From NCBI RefSeq assembly GCF_010993735.1, contig NZ_WQNI01000009.1:186001-250000 (forward strand): 64,000 nt of DNA, written 5' to 3'. The number at the start of each line of letters is the position of its first letter. Position 1 is the first letter of the stretch. The position numbers and the translations under genes are program-made. The notes beneath the pieces were generated by a model that saw only the letters and a program-made list of their open reading frames with translations, was not told where the DNA came from and did no database searches. This DNA is from Chelativorans alearensis. GTDB lineage: Bacteria > Pseudomonadota > Alphaproteobacteria > Rhizobiales > Rhizobiaceae. This document shows positions 7,679 to 19,364 of this stretch, in pieces.

Positions 7679-8643
7679 GCGATGTCGATCCCATATTCGG
7701 TGGGCGCGGCGATCTGCCGGTGGAAGCGCAGGCGGCGGACGTATTCCATCGGATCGCGCTTGTTGACGAGGGCGCCGTCGGGGATGGTCAGCCAGTCGTG
7801 CAGGCGCGTCAGCATGAAACGCAAGGCAGCCCCCCGCGCCAGAAGCGGCAGCGCCTCCACCTCGGAAGGCTGCAGCGGCCGCACGCTCTGATAGCCGGCA
7901 AGAAGCGCCGCGCCCTTGGTGAGGTTGTAGGAGATGTCCTTTTCGAAACACCAGGCGTTGAGACAGGTGGCAATGTCGTAGGCCAGGAGGTCGTTGCAGG
8001 CGAAGTAGAAGTCGATGAGGCCCGAAACCTTGCCGCCGAGGAAGAAGACGTTGTCGGGAAAGAGGTCGGCATGGATGATGCCCGAAGGCAGGTCCGTCGG
8101 CCAGTGGCGCGCGATCTCGGCGAACTCCCTTTCCACTTCGCGCGTCAGCCCCGGTTCCACCTCGTCGGCGCGCCCCTTCGCGCCCTCCCACAGGTGCATC
8201 CAGCCCTCGGGCGAGAGCGCGTTCTTGCGTTTAAGCGGGAAATCGGCCGCTGCCTGGTGCAGGCCCGCCAGCGCCTTGCCCACCTCGCGGCAATGCTGCG
8301 CCGTCGGCCGGCGCATCCACATGCCTTCCAGGAAGGTGATGAGGGCGGCGGGGCGGCCGGCAAGCTCGCCGATCGTCTGCCCGTCGCGCCGGTGGACAGG
8401 CAAGGGACAGGTGACGCCTTTTCGCGCCAGATGCTCCATCAAGCCCAGGAAGAAGGGCAGATCCGCTTTGTCCACCCGGCGTTCGTAGAGGGTGAGGATG
8501 AAGGCCCCTTCGGAGGTGTGCAGGAGGTAGTTCGAGTTCTCGGTACCCTCGGCGATACCCTTGTAGGAAAGCAGCTCGCCCACCGGATACTCCCGCAGGA
8601 AAGCGCCAAGCTCTTCCTCCGAAATGTCGGTGTATACGGCCAT
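7675..8643 (-). CDS. thrB: Homoserine kinase, APH-fold type
   Basis: This 322-aa enzyme phosphorylates homoserine in threonine synthesis. It belongs to the aminoglycoside-phosphotransferase-fold ThrB group found in alphaproteobacteria rather than the GHMP type of E. coli. Landmarks are GTENSNYLL, the Brenner-type catalytic loop [11 protein letters not shown] and the metal-binding GLIDFYFA. It begins one base after the ispH stop and its own stop overlaps rnhA, so ispH-thrB-rnhA are read together. Confidence 0.93.
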   Translation of the reverse strand: MAVYTDISEEELGAFLREYPVGELLSYKGIAEGTENSNYLLHTSEGAFILTLYERRVDKADLPFFLGLMEHLARKGVTCPLPVHRRDGQTIGELAGRPAALITFLEGMWMRRPTAQHCREVGKALAGLHQAAADFPLKRKNALSPEGWMHLWEGAKGRADEVEPGLTREVEREFAEIARHWPTDLPSGIIHADLFPDNVFFLGGKVSGLIDFYFACNDLLAYDIATCLNAWCFEKDISYNLTKGAALLAGYQSVRPLQPSEVEALPLLARGAALRFMLTRLHDWLTIPDGALVNKRDPMEYVRRLRFHRQIAAPTEYGIDIA

Positions 8644-8644
8644 G

Positions 8645-9649
8645 TCAGCTCACGCCGTTGACGAAGGCCATGTCCGACTTCGTCAATTCGACATCGCGCA
8701 AGGGGCGCATGACGGGGAAGTTCTCGCGCTCCTCCGCGGTGATGGCGAGGTCGACGGTCACCTCATAGCGCTCGGCGAAGGCGTCGATGATCTCATCGAC
8801 GATGATCTCCGGTGCCGAAGCGCCAGCCGACAGGCCAAGCACGGCGATCTCGCCGATCTCGGCCCAGGGAATTTCCGAAGCGCGCTGCACCAGGAGAGCG
8901 CGGCTGGCCCCTGCCCTTTCGGCGACCTCGACCAGGCGGCGCGAGTTCGACGAATTGGGGGCGCCGACGACGAGGAAGAGGTCGGCGCCGGGGGCGGCTT
9001 CCTTCACCGCCTCCTGGCGATTGGTCGTGGCGTAGCAGATGGATTCGGCCGACGGCGCCCGCAAGGTAGGAAGACGCTTCTCCAGCGCGCGGATGATGTC
9101 GGCCGTGTCCTCCACCGAAAGCGTGGTCTGGGTCACGTAACCGAGTTCCATGCCCTCGGGCGGGGAGAAGCGCTCCGCATCCTCCACCGTCTCGATGAGC
9201 GAGACGGTCCCCTCCGGCAACTGCCCCATCGTGCCGATCACCTCCGGATGCCCGGCATGACCGACGAGAAGCACATGGCGGCCCAGGCGCTGATGGCGCA
9301 TGGCCTGCTTGTGCACCTTGGAGACCAGCGGACAGGTGGCGTCGAGATAAAAGAGGTTGCGGCTTTCCGCGTCGGCCGGCACGGATTTCGGCACGCCGTG
9401 GGCCGAGAAGACCACGGGGCGGTCGCGGTGCGTGTCGGGGATCTCGCTCAGCTCTTCGATGAAGACGGCGCCGCGCTCCTGCAGGCCCTCCACCACGTAG
9501 CGGTTGTGCACGATCTCGTGGCGCACATAGACAGGCGCGCCATATTTCTTGAGCGCCAGGACGACGATCTGGATGGCCCGGTCGACGCCGGCGCAAAAGC
9601 CGCGCGGCCCGCACAGCCGCACGATCAGCTTCCGCTTGTGCCCATTCAT
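8645..9649 (-). CDS. ispH: 4-hydroxy-3-methylbut-2-enyl diphosphate reductase
   Basis: LytB/IspH catalyses the last step of the MEP pathway, making IPP and DMAPP. The three Fe-S ligand cysteines are in [23 protein letters not shown] and [24 protein letters not shown] and the [10 protein letters not shown] motif are also present. Two ATGs sit six bases apart; the inner one at 9649 has GAGG eight bases upstream, the outer (9655) only two, so 9649 was chosen. It sits downstream of SURF1 and directly before thrB. Confidence 0.95.
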   Translation of the reverse strand: MNGHKRKLIVRLCGPRGFCAGVDRAIQIVVLALKKYGAPVYVRHEIVHNRYVVEGLQERGAVFIEELSEIPDTHRDRPVVFSAHGVPKSVPADAESRNLFYLDATCPLVSKVHKQAMRHQRLGRHVLLVGHAGHPEVIGTMGQLPEGTVSLIETVEDAERFSPPEGMELGYVTQTTLSVEDTADIIRALEKRLPTLRAPSAESICYATTNRQEAVKEAAPGADLFLVVGAPNSSNSRRLVEVAERAGASRALLVQRASEIPWAEIGEIAVLGLSAGASAPEIIVDEIIDAFAERYEVTVDLAITAEERENFPVMRPLRDVELTKSDMAFVNGVS

Positions 9650-9712
9650 CGGCATCGCCTCAAAAAACTCCTGTCGTCCCGCCCGGAAAGTGGGTGCGGC
9701 CTGCGGCCGGTG

Positions 9713-10462
9713 TCAAGTATCGCCCGCGCTGCGACGGCGCAGGAACCAGTAGCCCAGGACGCAGACGAGCGCAAAGGCCAGGCCGTACCAAGTGACGGCG
9801 TATTGCAAATGACTGTTCGGCAGGTCGATCCGGGTGACGCCGCCAACCGGCAGGCCGCCGGGATTGGGCGCATCGTCGGCATCGACGTAGAACGGGTAGA
9901 CCTTCTCCCCGGCAAGCCCGGCCGAGCGGGCCATAGAGCCAAGGTCCTTCCAGTAGAAGATGTTTTCCGTCGTGTCGTTGTCGGGCACGATGAAGGAAGG
10001 TTTCTCCGCCGGTGCCGTGCGCGCGAGGCCGCCGACTTCCACGCTACCGGGCACCTGTCCCGCGGAACGGGTGGCCGGGTCCTTGCGGTCATACGGCACG
10101 AAGCCGCGGTTGACGAAGATGTAGTGGCCGTCGGCGAGCCGCAACGGCGTGTGCACAAAGAAGCCGGACTGGCCATGCCAGGTGGCGAGATAGTGCCGCT
10201 CCGCCTCGTGCAGGAATGAACCGGTGACCGCCACCGGGCGGTAGTCGACATCACCGCCCTCGGCGTTGAGGCGGGCAACCTCCTCAAGCGGCCTGGGCGC
10301 GGCGGCAATCCGCTCTTCGATGCGCTGGACCAGCCCTTCTTTCCATTGCAGGCGCTTGACCTGCCACGTGCCGAGCACCAGGAGCAGCACCAGCACGGGG
10401 ATGCTGATGGCGAGAAGCAGGAAGCTCCCGCGGGGGCCGGTGTCGTGCACGGCTACACTCAT
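9713..10462 (-). CDS. SURF1 family cytochrome oxidase assembly protein
   Basis: This 249-aa protein has one transmembrane helix near each end (LLLAISIPVLVLLLVLGTW and YGLAFALVCVLGYWFL) and a periplasmic middle with YRPVAVTGSF, FVNRGFVP and NPGGLPVGG, the SURF1/Shy1 layout. It helps insert heme a into subunit I of aa3 oxidase. Its ATG overlaps the DUF983 stop (ATGA), and the oxidase genes are directly upstream, which supports the role. Confidence 0.9.
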   Translation of the reverse strand: MSVAVHDTGPRGSFLLLAISIPVLVLLLVLGTWQVKRLQWKEGLVQRIEERIAAAPRPLEEVARLNAEGGDVDYRPVAVTGSFLHEAERHYLATWHGQSGFFVHTPLRLADGHYIFVNRGFVPYDRKDPATRSAGQVPGSVEVGGLARTAPAEKPSFIVPDNDTTENIFYWKDLGSMARSAGLAGEKVYPFYVDADDAPNPGGLPVGGVTRIDLPNSHLQYAVTWYGLAFALVCVLGYWFLRRRSAGDT

Positions 10463-10845
10463 TCCGCCTTTTCCAACCGCCCTTCGGCGGCCTTGTTCCG
10501 GTATTGCAGGGCGATGAGAAGCCCCTTTATCAGCCGAAGCGCCGTCAGTGAAAGCACCAATGTTAGCGGTACCCACAGCAGAAAATGCAGCCAGAGCGGC
10601 GCGCCGGTCGTCACCTCCAGCCACAGGGCAAGGCCGACGACGATGAAGCCGATGATGAGGATGACGAAGGCAGCCGGGCCGTCGCCCGAATCGGCAAAGC
10701 CGTAGTCGAGCCCGCAATTGGCGCAGCGCTTGCCGACGCTCAGGAAGCCGGAGAAGAGCCGGCCCTCGCCGCAGCGCGGGCAGCGGCCGGAGAGCCCGGC
10801 GCGGACCGGATCGACCGGCGGCCAGATGGCCTTGTCTTCACTCAT
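10459..10845 (-). CDS. DUF983 membrane protein
   Basis: This 128-aa protein starts with a small zinc-ribbon-like segment (CPRCGEGRLF and CANCGLDYGF) followed by two transmembrane helices. DUF983 proteins are common next to cytochrome oxidase genes in alphaproteobacteria; their job is unproven, but a metal or assembly role is plausible given the four cysteines. It overlaps SURF1 by four bases and follows ctaE by 82 bp. Confidence 0.88.
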   Translation of the reverse strand: MSEDKAIWPPVDPVRAGLSGRCPRCGEGRLFSGFLSVGKRCANCGLDYGFADSGDGPAAFVILIIGFIVVGLALWLEVTTGAPLWLHFLLWVPLTLVLSLTALRLIKGLLIALQYRNKAAEGRLEKAE

Positions 10846-10927
10846 CGCAGGTTTCCCGTTTCACCAAAAAGGACAGGGGCAGCCGTTCGTCGCGGCCGCC
10901 CCCTCCACAAATTGCGATCTTCGCCGG

Positions 10928-11809
10928 TCAATGCGCGATCGTCGCGCCAGCCGAGGCCCACACATAGACGAAGGAGAAGAGGAACAGCCACACGACGTCG
11001 ACGAAGTGCCAGTACCAGGCGGCGGCCTCGAAGCCGAAATGCTGCTGCGGCGTAAAGTGGCCGGCCATGGCGCGCAACAGGCACACGGCCAGGAAGATCG
11101 TGCCGACGATGACGTGGAAGCCGTGGAAGCCCGTCGCCATAAAGAAGGTCGCGCCATAGATCGAATCGCTGAAGGCGAATGGCGCGTGCATGTACTCATA
11201 CGCCTGAACGGCCGAGAACAGAAGGCCGAGCACCACGGTCAGCGTCAGGCCATAGACCAGGCCCTTGCGGTCGTTCTCCAGAAGCGCGTGATGCGCCCAG
11301 GTGACGGTGGTGCCAGACAGGAGCAGGATGATCGTGTTGTAGAGCGGCAGGTGGAAGGGATCGAGAACCTCAACGCCCTCCGGCGGCCAGACGCCGCCGG
11401 TGAACTCGGCTCGGCTTACCTGGGCCGCCTCTCCCGGGAACAAGCTGGCATCGAAGAAAGCCCAGAACCAGGCCACGAAGAACATCAGCTCCGAGGCGAT
11501 GAACATGATCATGCCGTAGCGCAGATGCAGCGAGACCACCTTGGTGTGATGCCCCTCCTGGGCTTCCTTGATGGTATCGCTCCACCAGGCGAACATGGTG
11601 TAGAGCAGGATCAGCATGCCGACCAGGAAGAGCCAGAAATTGGCGGCCGCGAGGTTTATGCCGAAGAGCGGGAAGGTCGCGCCCTGCGCTGCTTTCATCC
11701 AGGCGATGGCGCCGATGGCCGTCACAAGCGCGCCGACCGAGCCGATGAAGGGCCAGGGGCTCGGATCGATGATGTGGTAGTCGTGGTGCTTTGCGTGGGC
11801 GCCAGCCAT
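10928..11809 (-). CDS. ctaE: Cytochrome c oxidase subunit III
   Basis: This 293-aa protein has seven predicted helices and subunit III landmarks: HDYHIIDPSPWP at the N-terminus, SELMFFVAWFWAFFDASL, TTVTWAHHALL and GFHGFHVIVGTIFL. Subunit III stabilises the active site and the lipid-lined O2 route of aa3 oxidase. It begins one base after ctaG ends. Confidence 0.95.
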   Translation of the reverse strand: MAGAHAKHHDYHIIDPSPWPFIGSVGALVTAIGAIAWMKAAQGATFPLFGINLAAANFWLFLVGMLILLYTMFAWWSDTIKEAQEGHHTKVVSLHLRYGMIMFIASELMFFVAWFWAFFDASLFPGEAAQVSRAEFTGGVWPPEGVEVLDPFHLPLYNTIILLLSGTTVTWAHHALLENDRKGLVYGLTLTVVLGLLFSAVQAYEYMHAPFAFSDSIYGATFFMATGFHGFHVIVGTIFLAVCLLRAMAGHFTPQQHFGFEAAAWYWHFVDVVWLFLFSFVYVWASAGATIAH

Positions 11810-11810
11810 G

Positions 11811-12416
11811 TTATCCCTCGATCTTCTGGTTCTTTGCTTCCTCGGGGCGCGGCGCTTCGACCGATTCCTGAGGCAGCGGGTAGAATGTGTAGGAAAGCGT
11901 GATCACCTTCAGGTCTTTCAATTCCGGCACGTTCACGATCTCCGGGTCGACGAAGAACTGCACCGGCATCTCGTATGACTGGCCGGGCTGCAGCTCCTGC
12001 TCCGTGAAGCAGAAGCACTCGACCTTGTTGAAATAGGCGCCTGCAAGACCCGGCGCGACGTTGAAGGTTGCGGTACCGGTGGTGGGCCTGGAGGAAAGGT
12101 TGCGCGCCACGTAGGCGATCTCCACCGTCTCGCCGATCTTCATCGTCACCTGACGCTGCTTGGGCTTGAACTCCCACGGCAGCGCGGCGTTCGTGTTGGC
12201 GTCGAAGCGGACGGTGATCTCGCGGTCCAGGATGGTGTCGGAATACTGCTCCACCCGCTGCGTCGTGCCGCCGTAGCCGGTAACCTGGCAAAAGAGCTGG
12301 TAGAGCGGCACGGCCGCATAGGAAAGCCCCACCATGCCGGCGAATACGCCGACGCAGAGCACGGCCACGCCGCGGTTGCGGCGGTCGCGAGCGCTGTCGG
12401 AACTCGTCGTGCTCAT
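11811..12416 (-). CDS. ctaG: Cytochrome c oxidase assembly protein CtaG (Cox11)
   Basis: This Cox11-type copper chaperone of about 201 aa inserts CuB into subunit I. One N-terminal transmembrane helix ([19 protein letters not shown]) is followed by a periplasmic domain with the copper-binding VECFCFTEQ motif and ESVEAP near the end. The ATG at 12416 is preceded by GAGGAG; a GTG at 12428 overlapping the previous stop is possible but would consume that ribosome site. Confidence 0.93.
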   Translation of the reverse strand: MSTTSSDSARDRRNRGVAVLCVGVFAGMVGLSYAAVPLYQLFCQVTGYGGTTQRVEQYSDTILDREITVRFDANTNAALPWEFKPKQRQVTMKIGETVEIAYVARNLSSRPTTGTATFNVAPGLAGAYFNKVECFCFTEQELQPGQSYEMPVQFFVDPEIVNVPELKDLKVITLSYTFYPLPQESVEAPRPEEAKNQKIEG

Positions 12417-12424
12417 CGCGCTCC

Positions 12425-12583
12425 TCACATGGCCCGGTCGAACAGGGACGGCCCCAGCTTCATGAGGCTGCCCAGATAGACGATGATGACAAAGGCGGCG
12501 AGCGCCAGAGCGATCGCGATGGAGCGGTTGCGCCGCGCCTTCAACTCTTTCTCCGTCGGCTTGATACGATCGTCGTCCGGCAT
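12425..12583 (-). CDS. Small single-helix protein between ctaB and ctaG
   Basis: This 52-aa protein starts [20 protein letters not shown], then has one helix ([19 protein letters not shown]) and a short tail ending FDRAM. A tiny protein at this point in the cta operon is normal in rhizobia, where it is often called CoxF; its role is unknown, presumably oxidase assembly or stability. The stop falls just before the ctaG ribosome site and it starts five bases after ctaB ends. Confidence 0.85.
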   Translation of the reverse strand: MPDDDRIKPTEKELKARRNRSIAIALALAAFVIIVYLGSLMKLGPSLFDRAM

Positions 12584-12587
12584 CGCA

Positions 12588-13520
12588 TCAGCCTCCAACA
12601 CGCGAGATCATGCCGTCGACGAGCAAAGCGGCGAAGATGGCGAAGAGGTAGACAAGCGAATAGGCGAACAGCGCTTTGGCCGGGCCCATCGCCCGGTCGC
12701 CGTCAGCCATCCTCAGCACATGCCAGGAGTACCAGACGAAGCCGCCGCCCAGCACTGCCGCCACGGCACCGTAGGCCATGCTGGCGAAGCCGAGAACGCT
12801 CGGCAGAACGCCGCTTGCGGCGACCAGAACGGCATAGGCGAAGATTTGCCGCTTGGTGTGCCCCTCGCCGGCAACATTCGGCATCATGGGAATGCCGGCA
12901 CGGGCATAGTCGCCGGTCTTGAACAGCGCCAGCGCCCAGAAATGCGGCGGTGTCCAAAGGAAGATGATGAGGAAGAGCACGAGGCTTTCCAGCGTCACCG
13001 AGCCGGTGATCGCCGCCCAGCCGATGACCGGCGGCAGCGCACCGGCGGCTCCGCCGATAACGATGTTCTGCGGCGTCGAGCGCTTCAGCCACATGGTGTA
13101 GATGACGACGTAGAAAAAGATGGTGAAGGCCAGAAGGCTGGCGGCCAGCCAGTTGGCCATCAGGCCCAGCGTCATCACCGAGAAGGCCGACAGAAAGAGG
13201 CCGAAGCCAAGCGCCTCGCCCGGCGCCACGCGCCCTCTCGGCAAAGGCCTGCCCGCCGTGCGCGCCATCTTGGCGTCGATATCGGCGTCGTACCACATGT
13301 TCAGCGCGCCCGCCGCACCCGCGCCGACGGCGATCGCCAGGATGGCGATGACAGCCAGAAGCGGGTTGGGCGTGGCCGGCGCCAGGACCATGCCGACGAA
13401 GGCGGTGAAGACGACGAGCGACATGACGCGCGGCTTCAGAAGCGCGATGAAATCGCCCGCCGTCGCCTCGGAGAGGCGACCGACGTCTCCATCCACATGC
13501 TTTCGTTCGACCAACGCCAT
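12588..13520 (-). CDS. ctaB: Heme o synthase (protoheme IX farnesyltransferase)
   Basis: This 310-aa UbiA-superfamily enzyme has about nine helices. The first aspartate motif [20 protein letters not shown] binds the farnesyl diphosphate-Mg2+ complex. [20 protein letters not shown] and [10 protein letters not shown] are CtaB signatures. It farnesylates heme b to heme o, the precursor of heme a used by the adjacent oxidase. The start is ATG at 13520; an in-frame GTG at 13535 would add five residues. Confidence 0.95.
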   Translation of the reverse strand: MALVERKHVDGDVGRLSEATAGDFIALLKPRVMSLVVFTAFVGMVLAPATPNPLLAVIAILAIAVGAGAAGALNMWYDADIDAKMARTAGRPLPRGRVAPGEALGFGLFLSAFSVMTLGLMANWLAASLLAFTIFFYVVIYTMWLKRSTPQNIVIGGAAGALPPVIGWAAITGSVTLESLVLFLIIFLWTPPHFWALALFKTGDYARAGIPMMPNVAGEGHTKRQIFAYAVLVAASGVLPSVLGFASMAYGAVAAVLGGGFVWYSWHVLRMADGDRAMGPAKALFAYSLVYLFAIFAALLVDGMISRVGG

Positions 13521-13585
13521 GTTTCTACATTTCACTCAAAGCTGGCGCGCCCGGACATCGGTTCCGGGCCACGCCGTTTCCCAGT

Positions 13586-15256
<1,671 letters not shown>

Positions 15257-15277
15257 TTATTCTTAGCGTCGCCCGGC

Positions 15278-16153
15278 TTACTCAGCGGCGGCGACCTTGT
15301 CCTCGCCCTTGCCGTCCTCGATCGCCGCCATCAGCGCCCTGTTGGCGCCTTCCAGATCTTCCTGCGCGGCCGCGTACCAGCTCTGGTACTGGTCCTGCGA
15401 GACGACGCGGATGGCAATCGGCATGAAGGCATGGTCCTTGCCGCACAGCTCCGAGCACTGTCCGTAGTAGAGGCCTTCGCGTTCCGCCTTGAACCAGGTC
15501 TCGTTGATACGGCCGGGCACCGCGTCGGCCTTGATGCCGAAGGCCGGCATGGCGAAGGCGTGGATCACGTCGCTGGAGGTGACCAGCACGCGCACGGTCT
15601 GACCGGCCGGCACCACGACTTCGTTGTCGACGGTGAGAAGGCGCGGATACTGAGCCCTGTCCTCCTTGCCGGCGCTTGCACGATCGCCGTCCTGAAGCAT
15701 CAGCGAGGTGAAGGAGAGCGGATTCTCGGTGTCCTGGTACTCGTAGTCCCAGTACCACTGAACGCCGGTAGCCTTGATGGTCACGGCCGGCTCTTCCTCC
15801 GGCGTGTACTGGGCCGTCAGAAGCTGGAAGGAGGGTACGGCCAGAAGCAGAAGCACGATCACCGGGCCGACGGTCCACAGGATCTCGATGAGGGTGTTGT
15901 GGCTGGTGCGCGAGGGCACCGGATTGGCACTGGCGCGGTAGCGGACGATGCACCAGGCCAAAAGCGCCATCACCAGAAGGGTGATCGGCACGATGAACCA
16001 CAGCGTGTAGGCCTCGAACCAGCGAATCTGCTCCATGATGCCCGTCGCGGCGGGCTGGAACCGTACCTGCCAGGGTTCGGGTTGCGCGGCGTGGGCACCG
16101 GTGGCGACCAGCGACAGCGCGAAGACCCAAAGGCTCGCAACAAACTTCTTCAT
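15278..16153 (-). CDS. ctaC: Cytochrome c oxidase subunit II
   Basis: This 291-aa protein has a signal peptide (MKKFVASLWVFALSLVATG) and two transmembrane helices, then a cupredoxin domain with the CuA site GQCSELCGKDHAFMPI. YWDYEYQD is the aromatic patch that receives electrons from cytochrome c. The ATG at 16153 gives a clean signal peptide; an in-frame ATG at 16165 is possible. It is the first gene of the minus-strand oxidase run. Confidence 0.95.
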   Translation of the reverse strand: MKKFVASLWVFALSLVATGAHAAQPEPWQVRFQPAATGIMEQIRWFEAYTLWFIVPITLLVMALLAWCIVRYRASANPVPSRTSHNTLIEILWTVGPVIVLLLLAVPSFQLLTAQYTPEEEPAVTIKATGVQWYWDYEYQDTENPLSFTSLMLQDGDRASAGKEDRAQYPRLLTVDNEVVVPAGQTVRVLVTSSDVIHAFAMPAFGIKADAVPGRINETWFKAEREGLYYGQCSELCGKDHAFMPIAIRVVSQDQYQSWYAAAQEDLEGANRALMAAIEDGKGEDKVAAAE

Positions 16154-16165
16154 AACCCTCGTCAT

Positions 16166-16486
16166 CTCCCGATCAATGCGCTTTCCGCCGGCGGTGCGCC
16201 GGATACGCCAAAAGCCTGCAGCCCGGCGAGAAGCCGCATCGAGACCTGTTCAATACAGGCGCGTTCAAATCATACTCTCATGCGAACCGCAAGAAAGGCG
16301 TAGAGCCTCGCATGCGGCATTTTTGCGCTGCCGCCCCGCCAGCGCCGGCTTGTCCGCAATTCTGACCGATTCGGCAACGAGTGTGGGCGGCGCTTTGGGT
16401 AAAGGCCCGCTGGAATGGCTATTTCCTTTTCGGGCATGCATCGTCAGGATGGGTGGCCGTGATTCGTCGGGGAAAAGAGGTTCATC
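16166..16486. other. Divergent intergenic region, ctaC and ialB
   Basis: About 330 bp without a gene. It should hold promoters for both directions, but I see no clear consensus pair. A short palindrome CCTGTTCAATACAGG lies near 16244-16258 on the ctaC side. Confidence 0.4.
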
Positions 16487-16999
16487 ATGCCGTTGGTCGT
16501 ACGTGTGGTGGCGGTGCTCGCCGCAACATTGGCCGTCATCCTGCCCGCCGCCGCGCAGCAGCAACAGCAGGAGGGATCTGTGCGCTCGACCCACGGCGCC
16601 TGGTCGATCCTCTGCGACACGCCGGCAGGCGCCGCCAGTGAGCAGTGCATCATGATGCAGAACGTGGTGGCGGAGGACAGGCCGGAGGTGGGCTTGTCCG
16701 TGGCGGTGCTGCGCACCGCCGACAACAAGGCGGAAATCATGCGCGTTCTGGCGCCGCTCGGTGTGCTCTTGCCGAACGGGCTCGGCCTCTACGTCGACGG
16801 CGAGGATATCGGCCGTGCCTATTTCGTGCGCTGCTTCCAGGATGGCTGCTATGCCGAGGTGATCCTCGAGGATACGCTTCTCGGAAAGTTGAGGAACGGC
16901 GAATCGGCCACCTTCATCGTCTTCCAGACTCCCGAGGAGGGTATAGGCATCCCGGTCGACCTCAAGGGCTTCGGCGAAGGCTTCGACGCTCTGCCTTAA
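16487..16999 (+). CDS. Invasion-associated locus B family protein
   Basis: This 170-aa secreted protein has a signal peptide ending LPAAAQ followed by a glutamine run. Its core matches IalB: HGAWSILCDTP, CIMMQNV, LGVLLPNGLGLYVDG, RCFQDGCYAEV and PEEGIGIPVDLKGF. Cysteines at about 45, 56, 115 and 120 probably form disulfides. The Bartonella homologue is linked to erythrocyte invasion, but the family is widespread in free-living rhizobia, where its role is unclear and probably envelope-related. Confidence 0.88.
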   Translation: MPLVVRVVAVLAATLAVILPAAAQQQQQEGSVRSTHGAWSILCDTPAGAASEQCIMMQNVVAEDRPEVGLSVAVLRTADNKAEIMRVLAPLGVLLPNGLGLYVDGEDIGRAYFVRCFQDGCYAEVILEDTLLGKLRNGESATFIVFQTPEEGIGIPVDLKGFGEGFDALP

Positions 17000-17113
17000 T
17001 GAAGACGCGCCGGGTGGCATCTTCGGTCAGATGCAAGAGGCAATTCCGCCCCGGCACTGGATCGGATCGTCCTCTGCCCTTAGATGAGGGAAGAAAGAAC
17101 AGGATACCCGTCC

Positions 17114-18529
17114 ATGCCCCGCTCGCTCATCGATTCCTTCGATTGTTCCGCTGACAAGCTCAAATCCCTCGTGTCCGATACCGTTTCGGGCGCCGATGAT
17201 GGAGAGCTGTTCCTCGAATACCGCGAAGGCGAGGCTCTGGTCTTCGATAACGGCCGGCTGAAGACGGCCAGCTTCAACACCGACCAGGGCTTCGGCCTGC
17301 GCGCGGTGGCCGGCGAAGCCACGGGCTATGCCCATTCGAGCGAGCTTTCGGAAGCAGCGCTGAAGCGGGCGGCGGATGCCGTCTCCACCGTCAAGCATGG
17401 CTATTCCGGCACGCTCGCCGCGGCGCCATCCGGCACCAACCAGCGCCTTTATAGTGAGGACAACCCCATCGCCGCGCCCGGTTTCGAGGAGAAGGCGAAG
17501 CTCCTGCAGGAGATCGACGGCTGGCTGCGCGCGAGGGACTCGCGCGTGCGCCAGGTGACGGCCTCGCTCGCCGCGTCCTGGCAGCATGTGGAGATCCTGC
17601 GTGCGGACGGGCAAATCGCGCGCGACATCCGCCCGCTGGTGCGCATGAACGTTTCCGTCGTGGTCGGTGACGGCGACCGGCAGGAGACGGGCTCCTACGG
17701 CATGGGCGGGCGCAAGAGTTTCGGCGAGTTCCTGGTCGAGGATTCCTGGCGTTTCGCCGCAGAGGAGGCGCTGCGCCAGGCGCTGGTCAACCTGGAGGCG
17801 GTCCCCGCGCCCGCCGGCACCTTCGATATCGTGCTTGCCAATGGCTGGCCGGGCGTGATGCTGCACGAGGCGGTGGGTCACGGGCTCGAGGGCGACTTCA
17901 ACCGCAAGAAGACCTCGGCGTTCGCCGGCCTGATGGGGAGTCAGGTTGCCGCCAAGGGCGTCACCGTCGTCGACGACGGCACCATTGCCGAGCGGCGCGG
18001 CTCGCTCACCATCGACGACGAGGGCACGCCATCCGGCCACAATGTGCTGATCGAGGACGGCAAGCTGGTCGGCTACATGCAGGACCGGCAGAACGCCCGC
18101 CTGATGGGCATGCGCCCGACCGGCAACGGCCGGCGCGAATCCTATGCGCATGAGCCCATGCCGCGCATGACCAACACCTACATGACGGCTGGCGACAAGA
18201 CGCCCGAGGAGATCATCGCTTCGGTGAAGAAAGGCGTCTACGCCGTCTCTTTCGGCGGCGGACAGGTGGATATCACCTCCGGCAAATTCGTTTTCGGCTG
18301 CACTGAGGCCTACCTGATCGAGGACGGTAAGGTGACCCGGCCTATCAAGGGCGCCATGCTGATCGGCAACGGGCCGGACGCCATGCACCGCGTCTCGATG
18401 GTCGGCAACGACATGAAGCTGGACACCGGCATCGGCATGTGCGGCAAGAACGGCCAGGGCGTGCCCGTGGGCGTCGGCCAGCCGCATCTGAGGATGGACA
18501 AGATGACGGTGGGCGGCACGCAGGCGTGA
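17114..18529 (+). CDS. tldD: Metalloprotease TldD
   Basis: This 471-aa U62 peptidase acts with TldE/PmbA to degrade unfolded or leader-containing peptides. The zinc motif HEAVGHGLEGD lies near residue 254, and VVDDGTI and GCTEAYLIEDGKV are typical. The start MPRSLIDSF is preceded by AGGA; an ATG 30 bases upstream adds ten unrelated residues. The stop shares its last base with the start of cobB (TGATG), so the two are coupled. Confidence 0.93.
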   Translation: MPRSLIDSFDCSADKLKSLVSDTVSGADDGELFLEYREGEALVFDNGRLKTASFNTDQGFGLRAVAGEATGYAHSSELSEAALKRAADAVSTVKHGYSGTLAAAPSGTNQRLYSEDNPIAAPGFEEKAKLLQEIDGWLRARDSRVRQVTASLAASWQHVEILRADGQIARDIRPLVRMNVSVVVGDGDRQETGSYGMGGRKSFGEFLVEDSWRFAAEEALRQALVNLEAVPAPAGTFDIVLANGWPGVMLHEAVGHGLEGDFNRKKTSAFAGLMGSQVAAKGVTVVDDGTIAERRGSLTIDDEGTPSGHNVLIEDGKLVGYMQDRQNARLMGMRPTGNGRRESYAHEPMPRMTNTYMTAGDKTPEEIIASVKKGVYAVSFGGGQVDITSGKFVFGCTEAYLIEDGKVTRPIKGAMLIGNGPDAMHRVSMVGNDMKLDTGIGMCGKNGQGVPVGVGQPHLRMDKMTVGGTQA

Positions 18530-19230
18530 TGCCGGCCTCCATCGTCATTCTTACCGGCGCCGGCGTCTCGGCCGAATCGGGCGTCGACACCTTCCGCGAC
18601 ACGGGCGGCATCTGGTCTCGATACGACTACCGGAAAGTGGCCACACCGGAAGGTTTTGCCGCCGATCCGGCGCTGGTGCACGATTTCTACAATCAGCGCC
18701 GCAGCGGACTGGTCAAGATCGCGCCCAATGCGGCGCATTACGCGCTGGCGCGGCTTGAAGCCGGGCATCCGGGCCGACTGACCCTTGTCACGCAGAATAT
18801 CGACGACCTGCATGAGCGGGCAGGCTCGAAGAACCTGATCCACATGCATGGAGAGCTCACCAAGGCGATCTGTGTCCGCTGTGGATCCCGGCATGAGTGG
18901 CACGGGGATCTTTCAACAGAAGTGCCCTGCCCCGCTTGCGCCGAAGCCGGCGGCCTGCGGCCGGATGTCGTGTGGTTCGGCGAGATGCCTTATCACATGG
19001 AGCGCATCTACGAGGCGCTGGGCGACTGTGATCTCTTCCTCGCCATCGGCACCAGCGGCAGCGTCTATCCGGCGGCACAATTCGTGCAGGAGGCGAGCCG
19101 TGCCGGCGCGCATACGGTGGAGCTCAATCTGGAGCCTTCGGAGACGTTCGGCGATTTCGATGAGGCGATCCATGGGCCGGCGAGCCGGGTGGTGCCGGAC
19201 TATGTGGAAAAGCTTTTGAAGGGCAAATAG
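18529..19230 (+). CDS. cobB: Sir2-type NAD-dependent deacylase
   Basis: This 233-aa sirtuin has the NAD pocket GAGVSAESGVDTFRD, catalytic TQNIDDLHERAG and HMHGE, and a zinc ribbon CVRCG ... CPAC. The residues Y and R in SRYDYRK match the bacterial class III desuccinylase/deacetylase pocket. It removes acyl groups from lysines, for example on acetyl-CoA synthetase. Translationally coupled to tldD. Confidence 0.93.
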   Translation: MPASIVILTGAGVSAESGVDTFRDTGGIWSRYDYRKVATPEGFAADPALVHDFYNQRRSGLVKIAPNAAHYALARLEAGHPGRLTLVTQNIDDLHERAGSKNLIHMHGELTKAICVRCGSRHEWHGDLSTEVPCPACAEAGGLRPDVVWFGEMPYHMERIYEALGDCDLFLAIGTSGSVYPAAQFVQEASRAGAHTVELNLEPSETFGDFDEAIHGPASRVVPDYVEKLLKGK

Positions 19231-19364
19231 AGCCTTAGAACACGGCTTGAATGCCACGTCATACCGATCACCACGCCGCCCACGGTGCCGCGCAGCTTTC
19301 GCGTCCCGCATAATCGAACGGGGTGCGCGGCTACCGCGCGCTCTGCAAGACGGCGCGGCGGGCA

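Noticed and set aside
8624-10219. 531-aa open frame on the plus strand
   Set aside because: Antisense to ispH and SURF1, no domain seen.
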